A stretch of 64,000 bases of DNA from Goekera deserti (GCF_010685995.1 NZ_JAAGWK010000021.1:62001-126000); one strand, 5' to 3'; shown: positions 17,065 through 25,612, counted from the first letter of the stretch. Translations and numbers: made by a program. The notes: generated from the letters alone by a model not told the origin.

Positions 17065-17283
17065 TCAGGCGAGGACGGTGCAGGTGGGGCAGACGTCGCG
17101 GGTCGAGACCGGCCACGGCTGGTCCGGGACGACGCGGGCGAGGGTGCCGCAGACGGTCAGCTCGCAGGCACCGTCGATCTCCGACGGCGCGCGGTGCACC
17201 TCGACGGCGTGCCACAGCGCGCTGGTCGGCCCGTGGGCCCGGCTGCGCGCGGCGATGAACGTGGTGGTCAGGGTGGTCGTCAC
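17065..17283 (-). CDS. Small Cys-containing protein, paralogue of the product at 16744
   Basis: 72 residues from a GTG at 17283, chosen because the protein then aligns end to end with the 88-residue neighbour. A longer frame reaches a GTG at 17376. Shared motifs are HAVEVHRAP, ELTVCG and CPTC. The upstream region contains ACACT-CGTC-AGTGT at 17356-17369, a possible small operator. Function unknown. Confidence 0.55.
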   Translation of the reverse strand: MTTTLTTTFIAARSRAHGPTSALWHAVEVHRAPSEIDGACELTVCGTLARVVPDQPWPVSTRDVCPTCTVLA

Positions 17284-17486
17284 AGCAGAGGTGTCGGCGC
17301 GGCGCCGGTGGTCCTCGACCCGGAACGGCCCGTCCCACCCGAGAGAGTCAGACCGACACTCGTCAGTGTTTGCCACTCAAGGTCCGGTCACGGCGCGTCG
17401 TGGCGCCCCCACGTGACCGGCCGCACAGCACGGACACGACGTGTCCGGTACGCCCGCTGTGCACCGGCTGGGTGCACGATGCCCCC

Positions 17487-18125
17487 ATGGAGCTGACCAA
17501 GTACGGCCACGCGTGCGTCGTCCTCAGCGAGGGCGAGCAGCGGCTCGTCATCGACCCCGGCGCGTTCACCGACCCGGCGGCGCTGGAGGGTGCCGGTGCG
17601 GTGCTGGTCACCCACGAGCACGCCGACCACGTGGTGCCCGATCGGCTGCGCGCGGCCCTGGACGCCGACCCGGCGCTGGAGGTCTGGACGAACGCCGCGG
17701 TGGCGGCCCTGCTGGAGGGCGCCGGCACCCGGGTGCACGTGGTGGGCGCCGGTGACGCGGTCACCGTGGCCGGCTTCGAGGTCACCGTGCACGGGGAGCT
17801 GCACGCGGTCGTGCACCCGGAGATCCCGCGGATCACGAACATCGGCTTCCTGGTGGGGGGCGAGGTGTTCCACCCGGGCGACGCGCTGACGGTGCCGGAC
17901 GAGCCGGTCACCACGCTGCTGGTCCCGGCGTCGGCCCCGTGGTCGTCGACCGGCGAGCTGATCGACTACGTCCGCGCCGTGGACGCCGACCAGGCCTACG
18001 GCGTGCACGACGCGCTGCTCAGCGAGATCGGCATCGGCCTGGTCGCCGGGCTGCTCGGCGAGCGGGGCCCGGGCACCTCGACGCCGTTCACGACGCTGGC
18101 GACGGGCGAGACCGTCACGGTCTGA
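17487..18125 (+). CDS. Metallo-beta-lactamase-fold hydrolase (UlaG-like)
   Basis: 212 residues. The metal-binding signature THEHADH lies near residue 48, an early GHACV strand near residue 7, and later ligands in VHGELHAVVHP and FHPGDALTVP. This matches the L-ascorbate lactonase-like (UlaG/beta-lactamase superfamily 3) branch. Start is ATG 17487, where the conserved MELTKYGHAC begins; the upstream frame is unrelated. The substrate is unknown. Confidence 0.86.
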   Translation: MELTKYGHACVVLSEGEQRLVIDPGAFTDPAALEGAGAVLVTHEHADHVVPDRLRAALDADPALEVWTNAAVAALLEGAGTRVHVVGAGDAVTVAGFEVTVHGELHAVVHPEIPRITNIGFLVGGEVFHPGDALTVPDEPVTTLLVPASAPWSSTGELIDYVRAVDADQAYGVHDALLSEIGIGLVAGLLGERGPGTSTPFTTLATGETVTV

Positions 18126-18204
18126 CCTTCCCCCGGTCCGCGGACGCTGCCGGGCCCGGAGCGGTCCGTGCGGCTCGGCTCACCCCACGGGCCGGGTGCA
18201 CCCG

Positions 18205-19011
18205 TCAGCTGCGGTGCGCGGCGCCCTCCCGGTTGGCGGCGGCCTTGAGCCGGTCGGGCAGCAGCCGGTTGGCCATGCCCTGCGCCTTGACCGCCAGGGA
18301 GGCGGCCAGCACCTTGTCCCGGTGGGCGAACAGTGCCTCGACGCCCTGCTCGGCGACGGCCTGGGGCGTGTCCTTGGGGCCCGTGCCCATCGCGGTGTCG
18401 GTCATCCCGGCCCGCTCGAAGAACTCGGTGTCCACCGGGCCGGGCATCAGGGTGGTCACCTGCACCGCCGAGTCCTCCAGCTCCGCCTGCAGGGCCTCGG
18501 CGAAGGACTGCAGGAACGACTTCGAGGCGTTGTAGACCGACTGGTTGCCGCCGGGCATGGTGGCGGCGATCGACGAGGTGATCAGCAGGTGGCCCTCGTC
18601 CCGGGCGACCATGTCGCGCAGCAGCAGCTTCGCCAGGTGCACGTTGGCGGTGACGTTCAGGTCGATGACCGAGAACTCGTCGGCGAGCTCGGTCTCCACG
18701 AAGGGCCCGCCGACGCCGATCCCGGCGTTCAGCGCGGCAGCGCCGACCGGCCGGCCGAGCGTGACGACGGCGGCCCAGAGCTGCTCGACGCCCTCGTGCG
18801 TGCGCAGGTCCACCTGCACGGGGTGGATCTCGGCCCCGACGTCCGGGATGTCGTGGGCGGCGGTGGTCAGCTCGTCGTCCTCGGCGGTGACGACGAGGTC
18901 GTAGCCGCGCTGCGCGAACTGCTTGGCGATCTCCAGCCCGATGCCGCTGGAGGCACCGGTGACGAGGGCGAGGGGGCGGTTGTCGGCCGTGTTGGCGGTG
19001 GGTTCGGTCAT
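18205..19011 (-). CDS. Short-chain dehydrogenase/reductase
   Basis: 268 residues, classical SDR. The cofactor-binding TGASSGIG lies near residue 19, NAG follows as LNAGIGVGG, and the active site is S-Y-x3-K in SSIAATMPGGN and YNASK. Start is ATG 19011. It lies 42 bases downstream of the RsbW-like gene at 19054 on the same strand and may be cotranscribed. The substrate is unknown. Confidence 0.9.
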   Translation of the reverse strand: MTEPTANTADNRPLALVTGASSGIGLEIAKQFAQRGYDLVVTAEDDELTTAAHDIPDVGAEIHPVQVDLRTHEGVEQLWAAVVTLGRPVGAAALNAGIGVGGPFVETELADEFSVIDLNVTANVHLAKLLLRDMVARDEGHLLITSSIAATMPGGNQSVYNASKSFLQSFAEALQAELEDSAVQVTTLMPGPVDTEFFERAGMTDTAMGTGPKDTPQAVAEQGVEALFAHRDKVLAASLAVKAQGMANRLLPDRLKAAANREGAAHRS

Positions 19012-19053
19012 GCCGGCGTGGCTACCCACCCGGCGCGGGGTCACGCAGGTGGT

Positions 19054-19479
19054 TCAGCGCCGCCGCGGGATCGTCGCCCAGACCGACTTAGTCTCGCCGT
19101 CGGGCCACCAGCCGTGCTCGGTGGCCATGTCGGCGATGATGTACAGCCCCAGGCCGCCGAGGGCGGGGTCGCGGCCGACGGCGGGCGCCGGCGCCCGGGT
19201 GGCCGCGTGGTCCTGGACCTCCACCAGCCAGTGCCCGGGGGCCTCCCGGACGCACGCCTTCACGGGTGCCCGGCCGTGCCGCAGGGCGTTGGAGGCCATC
19301 TCGTCGAAGGAGAGCACCACCTGTTCGGACACCTCGACGGCGTCCCGGCCCTGGATGCGGGCCCGGAGCTCGGACCGGGCCTGAGGCAGGTCACCGAGCT
19401 CGTCCAGGTCCCAGTGCCAGCCGCCGACGCTGTCCGGGGCGACCCGGGAGGGCCACGGGGTCCCGGAGGGCTCGCTCAC
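19054..19479 (-). CDS. RsbW-like ATP-binding anti-sigma regulatory protein
   Basis: 141 residues, second HATPase_c_2 paralogue in the window. N box FDEMASNALRHG, ATP-binding glycine motif GGLGLYIIAD after VGRDPAL. Start is GTG 19479, preceded closely by GGAGGGAGG; the open frame upstream is not conserved sequence. It lies upstream of the SDR gene. No sigma factor is adjacent. Confidence 0.82.
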   Translation of the reverse strand: MSEPSGTPWPSRVAPDSVGGWHWDLDELGDLPQARSELRARIQGRDAVEVSEQVVLSFDEMASNALRHGRAPVKACVREAPGHWLVEVQDHAATRAPAPAVGRDPALGGLGLYIIADMATEHGWWPDGETKSVWATIPRRR

Positions 19480-19662
19480 GTGACCTCCCTCCGCTCGCGC
19501 CGGGCGACTCGGGAACACCGGGCCATGAGCTCCCACCATCGCACAGTCCCGCGCTGACCTGGGACTCCGACCCCAGGTCACCGTCGGCGCGGCGTGCCGT
19601 GCGGGCGGCGGACCGGCCCTGCCGCCGCCGGTCGCGGGGACGGCGGGCCGGGTGCGCACGGC

Positions 19663-20127
19663 TCAGTCGGTGAGCGCGGCCACGTGGTCGTCGACCTTGG
19701 CGAGCTCGGCGGCGACCAGCCGCCGCACCATCCGGGCCATCGACGTGCGCTGGACGAGCCGGACGACGCGCCCGGTGCCGGTCGGCTCGTGGGTCACCGT
19801 GATCGTCACCCGGGTGCTGCCCGTCGTGGCGCCGTCGGCGAGCTCGATCCGCGTCGTCCACACCTCCGGGGTGAGCGACAGCCGCGTCTCCACCACGGAC
19901 TGCGGACGCCACTGCACGATCTCCCCGCGCGGCGCCGTGGCGGCGGGCGCCCGGCCGGGTTCGAGCCGGCCGGGCTGGCACACGAAGGTGGCGCCGCGGC
20001 GAACCGCGCCGGTGACGACGTAGGAGACGTCGCACACCGCGCAGTAGGGCTGCAGGACGGCCAGCGCCCGCCACACCCGGTCCCGCGGGTGGGCGACCTC
20101 TCGGCTGGCGGCGGCGGTGGTCGTCAT
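19663..20127 (-). CDS. SRPBCC family protein
   Basis: 154 residues with the START-like pattern: an N-terminal strand and helix (ASREVAHPRDRVWRAL), central strands (VVETRLSLTPEVWTTRIEL, RVTITVTHEP) and a long C-terminal helix (MARMVRRLVAAELAKVDDHVAAL). Cysteines in YCAVCDVSY are unusual for the family. Start is ATG 20127, 21 bases after the EthD-like gene, so it probably belongs to the MarR-headed operon. Confidence 0.75.
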   Translation of the reverse strand: MTTTAAASREVAHPRDRVWRALAVLQPYCAVCDVSYVVTGAVRRGATFVCQPGRLEPGRAPAATAPRGEIVQWRPQSVVETRLSLTPEVWTTRIELADGATTGSTRVTITVTHEPTGTGRVVRLVQRTSMARMVRRLVAAELAKVDDHVAALTD

Positions 20128-20148
20128 GCAGCTCCTGTCAGGCGGGGG

Positions 20149-20487
20149 TCACCCGGTGGCGTCGGCCCCGGCCGAGCCCGGGCGGTGCGGCTCGGCGGAG
20201 AACATCGTGGCCAGCTCGATGCCGCCCCACTCTCGCAAGTCGTCCCCGGCGGCGGTCCACTCGGGGGACGTCAGGGCCTGCTCCATGGCCTCGGCGGACT
20301 CGAACACCAGCTCGGCGATCAGGTGGTAGGCGGGCTTGCCGACGAACTGGCGGATGACCCGGTGCACCCGGTTCTCCACCAGACCGGGGACCTTCTCCAC
20401 CAGCGGGACGTGGGTGCCGGCGTAGTGCTGCTCGAAGTCGGTCGGGTCGGCGGGCGTCTGGTACAGGGCGAAGTAGCTGACGGTCAT
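20149..20487 (-). CDS. EthD-domain (dimeric alpha-beta barrel) protein
   Basis: 112 residues with the EthD-like pattern of about 100 residues: FALYQTPADPTDFEQHYAGTHVPLVEKVPGL, then AYHLIAELVFESAEAMEQALTSPEW. Such proteins are ferredoxin-like barrels that include ether degradation accessory proteins and cyclase-type enzymes. Start is ATG 20487, 10 bases after the MarR gene stop. The order MarR, EthD, SRPBCC suggests an aromatic or polyketide-like substrate response. Confidence 0.8.
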   Translation of the reverse strand: MTVSYFALYQTPADPTDFEQHYAGTHVPLVEKVPGLVENRVHRVIRQFVGKPAYHLIAELVFESAEAMEQALTSPEWTAAGDDLREWGGIELATMFSAEPHRPGSAGADATG

Positions 20488-20497
20488 GCCGTTGCCC

Positions 20498-20989
20498 CTA
20501 CCCCGCGGAGCGCGCCTGCACATCCGGTTGTCCGCCATCTCCTCGCGCATCCGGTTCGGCCGGTGCCACCTCCGCCAGGACCGCCCGGGCGACGGCGTAG
20601 CGCTCGGCGCCCACCTGGGCCGCCCACCCGCGCTCGACCTCGGCCAGCCGGTCGCGGACGGCCGCGTTCACCGTCCGTCCGCGCTCGGTGAGCCGGACCA
20701 GGCGCGCCCGCCCGTCGGTCGGGTCGGGGACGACGTCCACGTACCCGCCGCGCTCCAGGGGAACCAGCGCCTGCGCCATCGCCTGCTTGGTGAGCCCGCT
20801 CGCGGCCGTGAGCTGGCTGAGCCGGGCGCCGCCCGGGGGCAGGAAGGACAGCGTCCGGTAGTGCCGCGTGCGCAGCCCCGGGAAGGACGTGTCGCTGAGC
20901 TCGTACAACTCGGCCCGGAGCCGGTGCATCGCGTGCTCCAGCAGGACCACCACGAGCGGCGCGCCGTCGTCGTTGACAGAACTGGACAA
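20498..20989 (-). CDS. MarR-family transcriptional regulator
   Basis: 163 residues with a MarR winged helix-turn-helix (RLSQLTAASGLTKQAMAQALVPLERGGYVDVVPDPTDGRARLVRLTERG) across about residues 55-105. The listed start is a TTG at 20989 with GGTGA six bases upstream; an internal ATG at 20929 would remove 20 residues. Two CAAGC-N-GCTTG palindromes flank the start, suggesting autoregulation. It heads the operon with the EthD and SRPBCC genes. Confidence 0.85.
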   Translation of the reverse strand: MSSSVNDDGAPLVVVLLEHAMHRLRAELYELSDTSFPGLRTRHYRTLSFLPPGGARLSQLTAASGLTKQAMAQALVPLERGGYVDVVPDPTDGRARLVRLTERGRTVNAAVRDRLAEVERGWAAQVGAERYAVARAVLAEVAPAEPDARGDGGQPDVQARSAG

Positions 20990-21025
20990 GCTGCTTCACC
21001 ATCTCCTCATCAGACAAGCAGCTTG
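20987..21025. promoter_or_regulatory. Paired palindromes, candidate MarR operator
   Basis: AAGCTGCTT at 20988-20996 and CAAGCAGCTTG at 21015-21025 are odd-length palindromes whose centres are 28 bases apart, overlapping the proposed TTG start and the upstream promoter region of the MarR gene. Two spaced inverted repeats are the usual binding arrangement for MarR dimers. Confidence 0.5.
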
Positions 21026-21142
21026 ACCATCCCACACGAGGTGCGCGATGACGACTCTCCCGGCCATGGACCGCTGGTCGCTCCTGCTGCCCCGCAGCTC
21101 GCCCCGGCGGCCGGTCCGTCCTGCGCCTCCCCGCCCGGTCCG

Positions 21143-22270
21143 GTGACCGGCCTCCCCGGCGGCCTGCCGGTCGACGAGCTGGCCGATGCCCTCCAGCGGT
21201 GGACGCACCGGCCCGGCCTGGCTGTGGACGACGTGCGCTGTGCGCCGATCCGGCACCGCATCTCCGCGCCGACCACCCGGGCGCTCACCCGTGTGACCGT
21301 CGCCGCCTCCGACGCGGACGGCCCGGTGACGCTCTCCCTGGTGACCAAGGAGCTGCAGGCCGCCCGGTACGGCCTGCCGCCACAGATGCCCGACGAGGCG
21401 CGGGCCCACCTGGACACCGTCATCCCCTGGCGGCTGGAGGCCGAGGCCTACGCCTCCCCTGCGGCCGACCGGATGCCCGACGGGCTGCGGATGCCCGACC
21501 TCGTCGCGGTGCACGAGCAGCCCGGGGACCGGATGACGCTGTGGCTGGAGGACGTCGACCCGGTGGACACGCCCTGGACGGACGACGACCACGTCCGGGC
21601 CGCCGGGTTGCTGGGCCGGCTCGCCGCCCGCCGCGCCGGCGACGACCGGCTGCTCCCGAGGGGAGGCGAGTTCCTCACCACGTACCTGCGCGACAACCTG
21701 CTCGGCTGGTCGGGCCCACTGCTGTGCGGCGACGAGATCTGGCGGCACCCGCTGTTCACGCTGCCCTCCGTGGCCGCCCTGCGCCCCGACCTCACCGCGC
21801 TCGCCGGACGGGTCGACGCGCTGTTCGCCCGGCTCGACGGCCTGCCCGAGGTGCTGTGCCACGGCGACGCGACACCGATGAACCTGCTGCGCCCGCGCGC
21901 GCGGCCGGCCGACTTCGTCGCCGTCGACTGGGGCACGGCGACCCCGGCGCCGGTCGGCTTCGACGTCGTCCCGCTGGTGTTCGGGCGGGCCGAGGCGGGC
22001 ACGGGCGACGCCGACGAGTCCCCCCGGCTGCTCGAGCTCGCCGTCCCGGCCTACCACGAGGGCCTGGCGGCCGAGGGGATGGAGGTGCCGCTGGAGACCG
22101 TCCGGACAGCCGTCGTCCTCGCGGCCCTGCTGCGCTACCCGTCGAGCAGCCTGCCGCTGGAGGCGTTCCTGGGCGGCGCCCCGGTCACCGACGAGGCGGT
22201 CGCCCGCACCGTGCAGCGCGCGGCGTTCGTCCGGATGGTGCTCGACCTGGAACGCGACCTGCCCCGCTAG
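21143..22270 (+). CDS. APH-family phosphotransferase-like protein
   Basis: About 375 residues. The catalytic signature of aminoglycoside/choline kinase folds is present: LCHGDATPMNLL followed by VAVDWGTA. The N-terminal lobe is divergent. The start is uncertain; GTG 21143 was chosen, with GTG 21041 as an alternative, and neither has a clear ribosome site. It is divergent from the MarR operon across 153 bases, so the MarR operator could also control it. The substrate is unknown, and resistance cannot be inferred. Confidence 0.72.
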   Translation: MTGLPGGLPVDELADALQRWTHRPGLAVDDVRCAPIRHRISAPTTRALTRVTVAASDADGPVTLSLVTKELQAARYGLPPQMPDEARAHLDTVIPWRLEAEAYASPAADRMPDGLRMPDLVAVHEQPGDRMTLWLEDVDPVDTPWTDDDHVRAAGLLGRLAARRAGDDRLLPRGGEFLTTYLRDNLLGWSGPLLCGDEIWRHPLFTLPSVAALRPDLTALAGRVDALFARLDGLPEVLCHGDATPMNLLRPRARPADFVAVDWGTATPAPVGFDVVPLVFGRAEAGTGDADESPRLLELAVPAYHEGLAAEGMEVPLETVRTAVVLAALLRYPSSSLPLEAFLGGAPVTDEAVARTVQRAAFVRMVLDLERDLPR

Positions 22271-22318
22271 TGGAATCCCACGGGCGCAGGCTCAGCGCCG
22301 GAGGACTCCACCAGCGCG

Positions 22319-23092
22319 TCAGCGACCGCCGACGGAGACCTCGAACTCGACCTGGCTGACGTCGGGCCGCAGCCGGGAGAAGCTGTGCACCAGCGGCTGG
22401 CCCTCCCGGTCGCGCACCGTGGTGCGCACCACCAGCAACGGCGAGCCGGTGACGACGGCCAGCAGGTCGGCCTCGTCGATGGCCGCGGTGCCGACGTCGA
22501 CGAAGATCCGCGCGTGGGCGAGGTCGGCCTCGTACTCCCGGCGCAGGAACTCGTACAGCGACCCGTGGCTGAAGTCCTCGTGGGCCGCCTTGGGGAAGCG
22601 GTCGGCGGGCAGGAAGCTGCGGGAGACGTGGTTCGGCGCGCCGTCGATGCTGCGCAGCCGGACGACCTCGACCACCTCGTCGGCCACGTCCAGCCCCAGC
22701 TCGGTGGCGATGGCCGGCGCCGCCGGGACGATGTGCTGGGCGAGCACCGAGGTGCCGACCTGGGCGCCCTGCTCGGTCATGACCGAGTGGAAGCCGGCGA
22801 TCCGGTGCACGAAGCTCTCGCGGTACTCGTGCCGGATGCCCGGGCGGGTGACGAACGTGCCCCGGCCCTGCTCGCGCACCAGGTGGCCGTCGGCGACCAG
22901 GCCGTCGACGGCCCGGCGCAGGGTGATCCGGCTGACGCCGTACTCGTCGCACAGCACCGGCTCGGGGGGCAGCAGGGTGTGCTCGGGCAGCGCGGAGACG
23001 CGACGCCGCAGGTGTTCGCGGACCGCGAGGTACTTCGGGCCCGACTCCGGACTGGCCACGCCGACGAAGGTACTGCACCAGTAGACGTCCAT
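22319..23092 (-). CDS. GntR/HutC-family transcriptional regulator
   Basis: 257 residues. The N-terminal winged helix (KYLAVREHLRRRV, LPPEPVLCDEYGVSRITLRRAVDGLVADGHLVREQGRGTFV) is followed by a C-terminal UTRA effector domain. Start is ATG 23092, with a possible internal GTG at 23059; no ribosome site is seen before either. The 10-base palindrome CGTCATGACG directly upstream may be an operator. The VOC gene lies 27 bases upstream on the same strand. Confidence 0.88.
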   Translation of the reverse strand: MDVYWCSTFVGVASPESGPKYLAVREHLRRRVSALPEHTLLPPEPVLCDEYGVSRITLRRAVDGLVADGHLVREQGRGTFVTRPGIRHEYRESFVHRIAGFHSVMTEQGAQVGTSVLAQHIVPAAPAIATELGLDVADEVVEVVRLRSIDGAPNHVSRSFLPADRFPKAAHEDFSHGSLYEFLRREYEADLAHARIFVDVGTAAIDEADLLAVVTGSPLLVVRTTVRDREGQPLVHSFSRLRPDVSQVEFEVSVGGR

Positions 23093-23094
23093 AC

Positions 23095-23104
23095 GTCATG
23101 ACGA
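23095..23104. promoter_or_regulatory. 10-base palindrome at the GntR gene start
   Basis: CGTCATGACG lies three bases upstream of the GntR-family ATG, inside the short gap after the VOC gene. Its position would allow binding to block translation initiation or transcription. A role as autoregulatory operator is inference. Confidence 0.35.
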
Positions 23105-23119
23105 ATACCCGCCAGGATG

Positions 23120-23563
23120 TCAGTCCCAGCGGAAGAAGGTGAGCAGGTTGCCGTCCAGGTCCAGCGCCGAGAACTCCCGGCTGCCGAACGTCTGGTCCAC
23201 TGGAGCGCCGGTGTCGGTGGGGTGCAGGACGCCGGCCGCGGACAGCTCGGCGTGCAGCCCGTCGACGTCGACCACGCGGATGCGACAGCTGGCCGTGCCG
23301 GCCAGGAAGCTCTCCGCACCGCTGCGCACCGGGCTGCCGGCGGTGTCCCGGTGCGTCCAGCGCTCGTCCGCCGCCTCCCACAGGTGCAGCTCGGCGGCGT
23401 CGCGCCGGACGACGGCGAACCCGGCGTCCTCGTGAACCGCGGGGAAGCCCAGCCGGGAGGCGTAAAAGCGGACGGCCGCCTCGACGTCGCGGACCGGGAG
23501 CGCCGGGACGGTCTCGGACAGGCCCGCCTCGACCCGTCGGTCCGCCCCGCCCTCGTCCGCCAC
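23120..23563 (-). CDS. VOC-superfamily (glyoxalase/bleomycin-resistance-like) protein
   Basis: 147 residues. The VOC pattern is clear: VPALPVRDVEAAVRFYASRLGFPAVHED, then CRIRVVDVDGLHAEL and FSALDLDGNLLTFF. Such proteins are metal-dependent dioxygenases, lyases or drug-binding proteins. Start is GTG 23563. It lies 27 bases upstream of the GntR-family gene, and the two are probably one transcript. Confidence 0.82.
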   Translation of the reverse strand: MADEGGADRRVEAGLSETVPALPVRDVEAAVRFYASRLGFPAVHEDAGFAVVRRDAAELHLWEAADERWTHRDTAGSPVRSGAESFLAGTASCRIRVVDVDGLHAELSAAGVLHPTDTGAPVDQTFGSREFSALDLDGNLLTFFRWD

Positions 23564-23600
23564 GGCAGCAGCGTAGGACCGGGACCCGGCCGCGGCCAGA

Positions 23601-23633
23601 CTGTGCACCCACTGTGCACAGCGATCTGCACAG
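23601..23633. promoter_or_regulatory. Three CTGTGCAC-like motifs upstream of the VOC gene
   Basis: CTGTGCAC at 23601, the palindrome CTGTGCACAG at 23612-23621, and CTGCACAG at 23626-23633 lie 38-70 bases upstream of the VOC start. The clustering suggests a regulator-binding region, possibly for the neighbouring GntR protein. Confidence 0.35.
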
Positions 23634-23711
23634 CCTGGGGACAACGCGGTGGACGGCGGGACATCCCAGCTCAGCGCGCCGGGCGGGGTGTGGACACCCT
23701 GGGGACGACGC

Positions 23712-24983
23712 TCAGCGGGCCGGCCCCTCCCCGGGCTGCCAGAGCTCCACCACGGTGACCTCCGGGCGCGCCCCGACGCGCACCGGTGGCCCGAAGTAGC
23801 CGGCCCCCGAGGTGACGTAGAGCTGCGTGTCCCCGTGCGTGCTGTACCCCTCCACGGACGGCTGGTCGAGCCGGACGGCGTAGTCGAACGGCCACATCTG
23901 GCCGCCGTGCGTGTGCCCGGACAGCTGCAGGCCGACCCCGGCCCGCTGCGCCTGCTCGACCTGCACCGGCTGGTGGGCCAGCAGCACCACCGGCACGGCG
24001 TCGTCCCGGCCGTCGAGGGCGGCGTCGAGGTCCGCGCCGTGACCGGGGAGCCCCGAGGAGGCGGCGGTGCGATCGTCGATGCCGGCCAGGTCGACGCTGG
24101 CGCTGCCCCGCCGGATCGGCACCCGCTCGTTGCGCAGCACGTCCACCCCCAGCGTGGGCAGGTGCCGCAGCCAGGCGGTGGTGTCCACGAAGTACTCGTG
24201 GTTGCCGGTGACGAAGTAGACACCCTGCTCGCTGACCAGGTCGGCCAGCGGGGCGACGTCCTCGCGCAGGTCGGCCAGCTCGCCGTCGACCAGGTCGCCG
24301 ACGATCGCCACCACGTCCGGCCGCTGGGCGTTGACCGTCTCCACCACCCGCTCGAACCGCCGCCCGCCGTAGGTGGCCGACAGGTGACCGTCGGAGAAGG
24401 TGACGATCCGCAGGCCGTTCAGCTCCGGGGCCAGGCCCTGCAGCCGGATCGGCACCCGCCGCACGACCGGAGCCGTGTTGGCCCAGTACGCCCCGGCGCC
24501 CACCGTGCCCACGGCCACCACCCCGGCGCCGACCGCCAGGCTGCGGCCGAGGAACAGCCGCCGGGACACGTCGGCCGGCTCGGACTCGGCCGGGGCTGCC
24601 GGTGCCGGACCGGCCGGCACCGCGGCCGGGTCGGACGCCGGGGACGCCGCCGTGGTGGCCGCAGTGGACGCCGCAGTGGTGGCCGCAGTGGTGGCCGCCG
24701 GGTCGGGACCACGGCGGCGCTGGGCCAGCCGGACCGCCAGCCGGACCGGCTCCAGCACGAGCAGGGTCAGGAACAGGTAGAACATCAGCCCGAGCCACAC
24801 GAAGCCCACCCAGCTCAGCGGGGTGGCCACCGAGAGCGGGATGCGGCCGCGGGTCACCAGTGCGGCGGTGGCGAGCAGCGCCAACCCGACCAGCCCCCAC
24901 GTCAGCCGCCGGCGCAGCCGCCCGGGGCGGGTGGTGGCCCGCACCAGCCGGGACCACAGGTAGGCGTGCAGCAGCACGACCAC
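23712..24983 (-). CDS. Membrane-anchored metallophosphoesterase
   Basis: 423 residues as listed. Two or three N-terminal hydrophobic segments, an Ala/Thr/Pro linker, a second hydrophobic segment after SRRLFLGRS (Tat-like), then a calcineurin-type phosphoesterase domain with FSDGHL, GDLVDG, GNHEY and GHTHGGQ metal motifs. The active site should lie outside the membrane. The listed start is the first standard codon, GTG 24983, but it cuts the first helix. The frame continues in hydrophobic sequence to a CTG at 25028 preceded by GAGGAG at 25035-25040, which may be the true start. Confidence 0.86.
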   Translation of the reverse strand: MVVLLHAYLWSRLVRATTRPGRLRRRLTWGLVGLALLATAALVTRGRIPLSVATPLSWVGFVWLGLMFYLFLTLLVLEPVRLAVRLAQRRRGPDPAATTAATTAASTAATTAASPASDPAAVPAGPAPAAPAESEPADVSRRLFLGRSLAVGAGVVAVGTVGAGAYWANTAPVVRRVPIRLQGLAPELNGLRIVTFSDGHLSATYGGRRFERVVETVNAQRPDVVAIVGDLVDGELADLREDVAPLADLVSEQGVYFVTGNHEYFVDTTAWLRHLPTLGVDVLRNERVPIRRGSASVDLAGIDDRTAASSGLPGHGADLDAALDGRDDAVPVVLLAHQPVQVEQAQRAGVGLQLSGHTHGGQMWPFDYAVRLDQPSVEGYSTHGDTQLYVTSGAGYFGPPVRVGARPEVTVVELWQPGEGPAR

Positions 24984-25028
24984 CAGGACGACGAACAGTG
25001 CGAAGCCGAGCAGACCGATGACGGCCAG

Positions 25029-25612
25029 GGGGTGCTCCTCGGGGAGGGTCGGCGGGGGACGGGGTCAGCGGCCGGTCAGGGAGGCCGGTGTCCGTCGATC
25101 ACGCCCGCCACTGTGCCGCATGCCGGGGCCGGTCCGCTCCAGGTCCGACGCCCCTCGGGAGGCCACCCCCGGGACGCCGCCCGCGAAGGCAGACAGTGGC
25201 CCGACACCGGCCGCTCCCGGCCCAGAACCGGCCGACAGCGGGCCAATGCTCCGGTCCGACCCCTTTGGGCCACGCGCGGCGGCCAGGTCGCCCGCCAGGC
25301 AGCAGGCAATGGCCCGACACGGGCCGTTCGGGGCCCAGGACCGGCCGACAGCGGGCCAATGCTCCGGTCCGGGCCCCCGCGTGGGCCGCGCGCACGCCGC
25401 CCGGCGCGTCCAGGTCGCCCACCAGACGGCCCGCCAGGCGGGCGGGCGGGCGGCAGGGCGGCAGGCACTGGCCCGACACCGGCCGTTCCCGACCCAGGAC
25501 CGGCCAGCAGAGGGCCGATGCTCTGATCCGGCCCCGCGTGGGTCACGCGCGCAGGTGGGTGCCGAGCGGGCTGGCGGCCACCTGGTGATCTCCGACCCGG
25601 TCGCCGACGTCC
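25029..25612. other. 584-base gene-free region with three copies of a GC-rich repeat
   Basis: No gene is supported here. Frames open on both strands are low-complexity readings of repeats. Three imperfect copies of a roughly 72-base unit lie at 25188-25263, 25305-25376 and 25464-25535, and the spacers between them also share sequence. Confidence 0.6.
25188..25535. repeat. Repeat cluster 1 (three copies)
   Basis: Each unit reads approximately GGCARTGGCCCGACACCGGCC, then GTTCCC, CCCAGGACCGGCC, GACAGCGGGCC and AATGCTCCGG. Inverted CCGGCC/GGCCGG segments could form stems. The same family, with better stems, is found at 27189-27470, on the other side of the soxR module. Confidence 0.75.

Noticed and set aside
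21143-22270. Aminoglycoside resistance gene
   Set aside because: Only the generic APH-fold catalytic motif is present; many such proteins act on unrelated metabolites.
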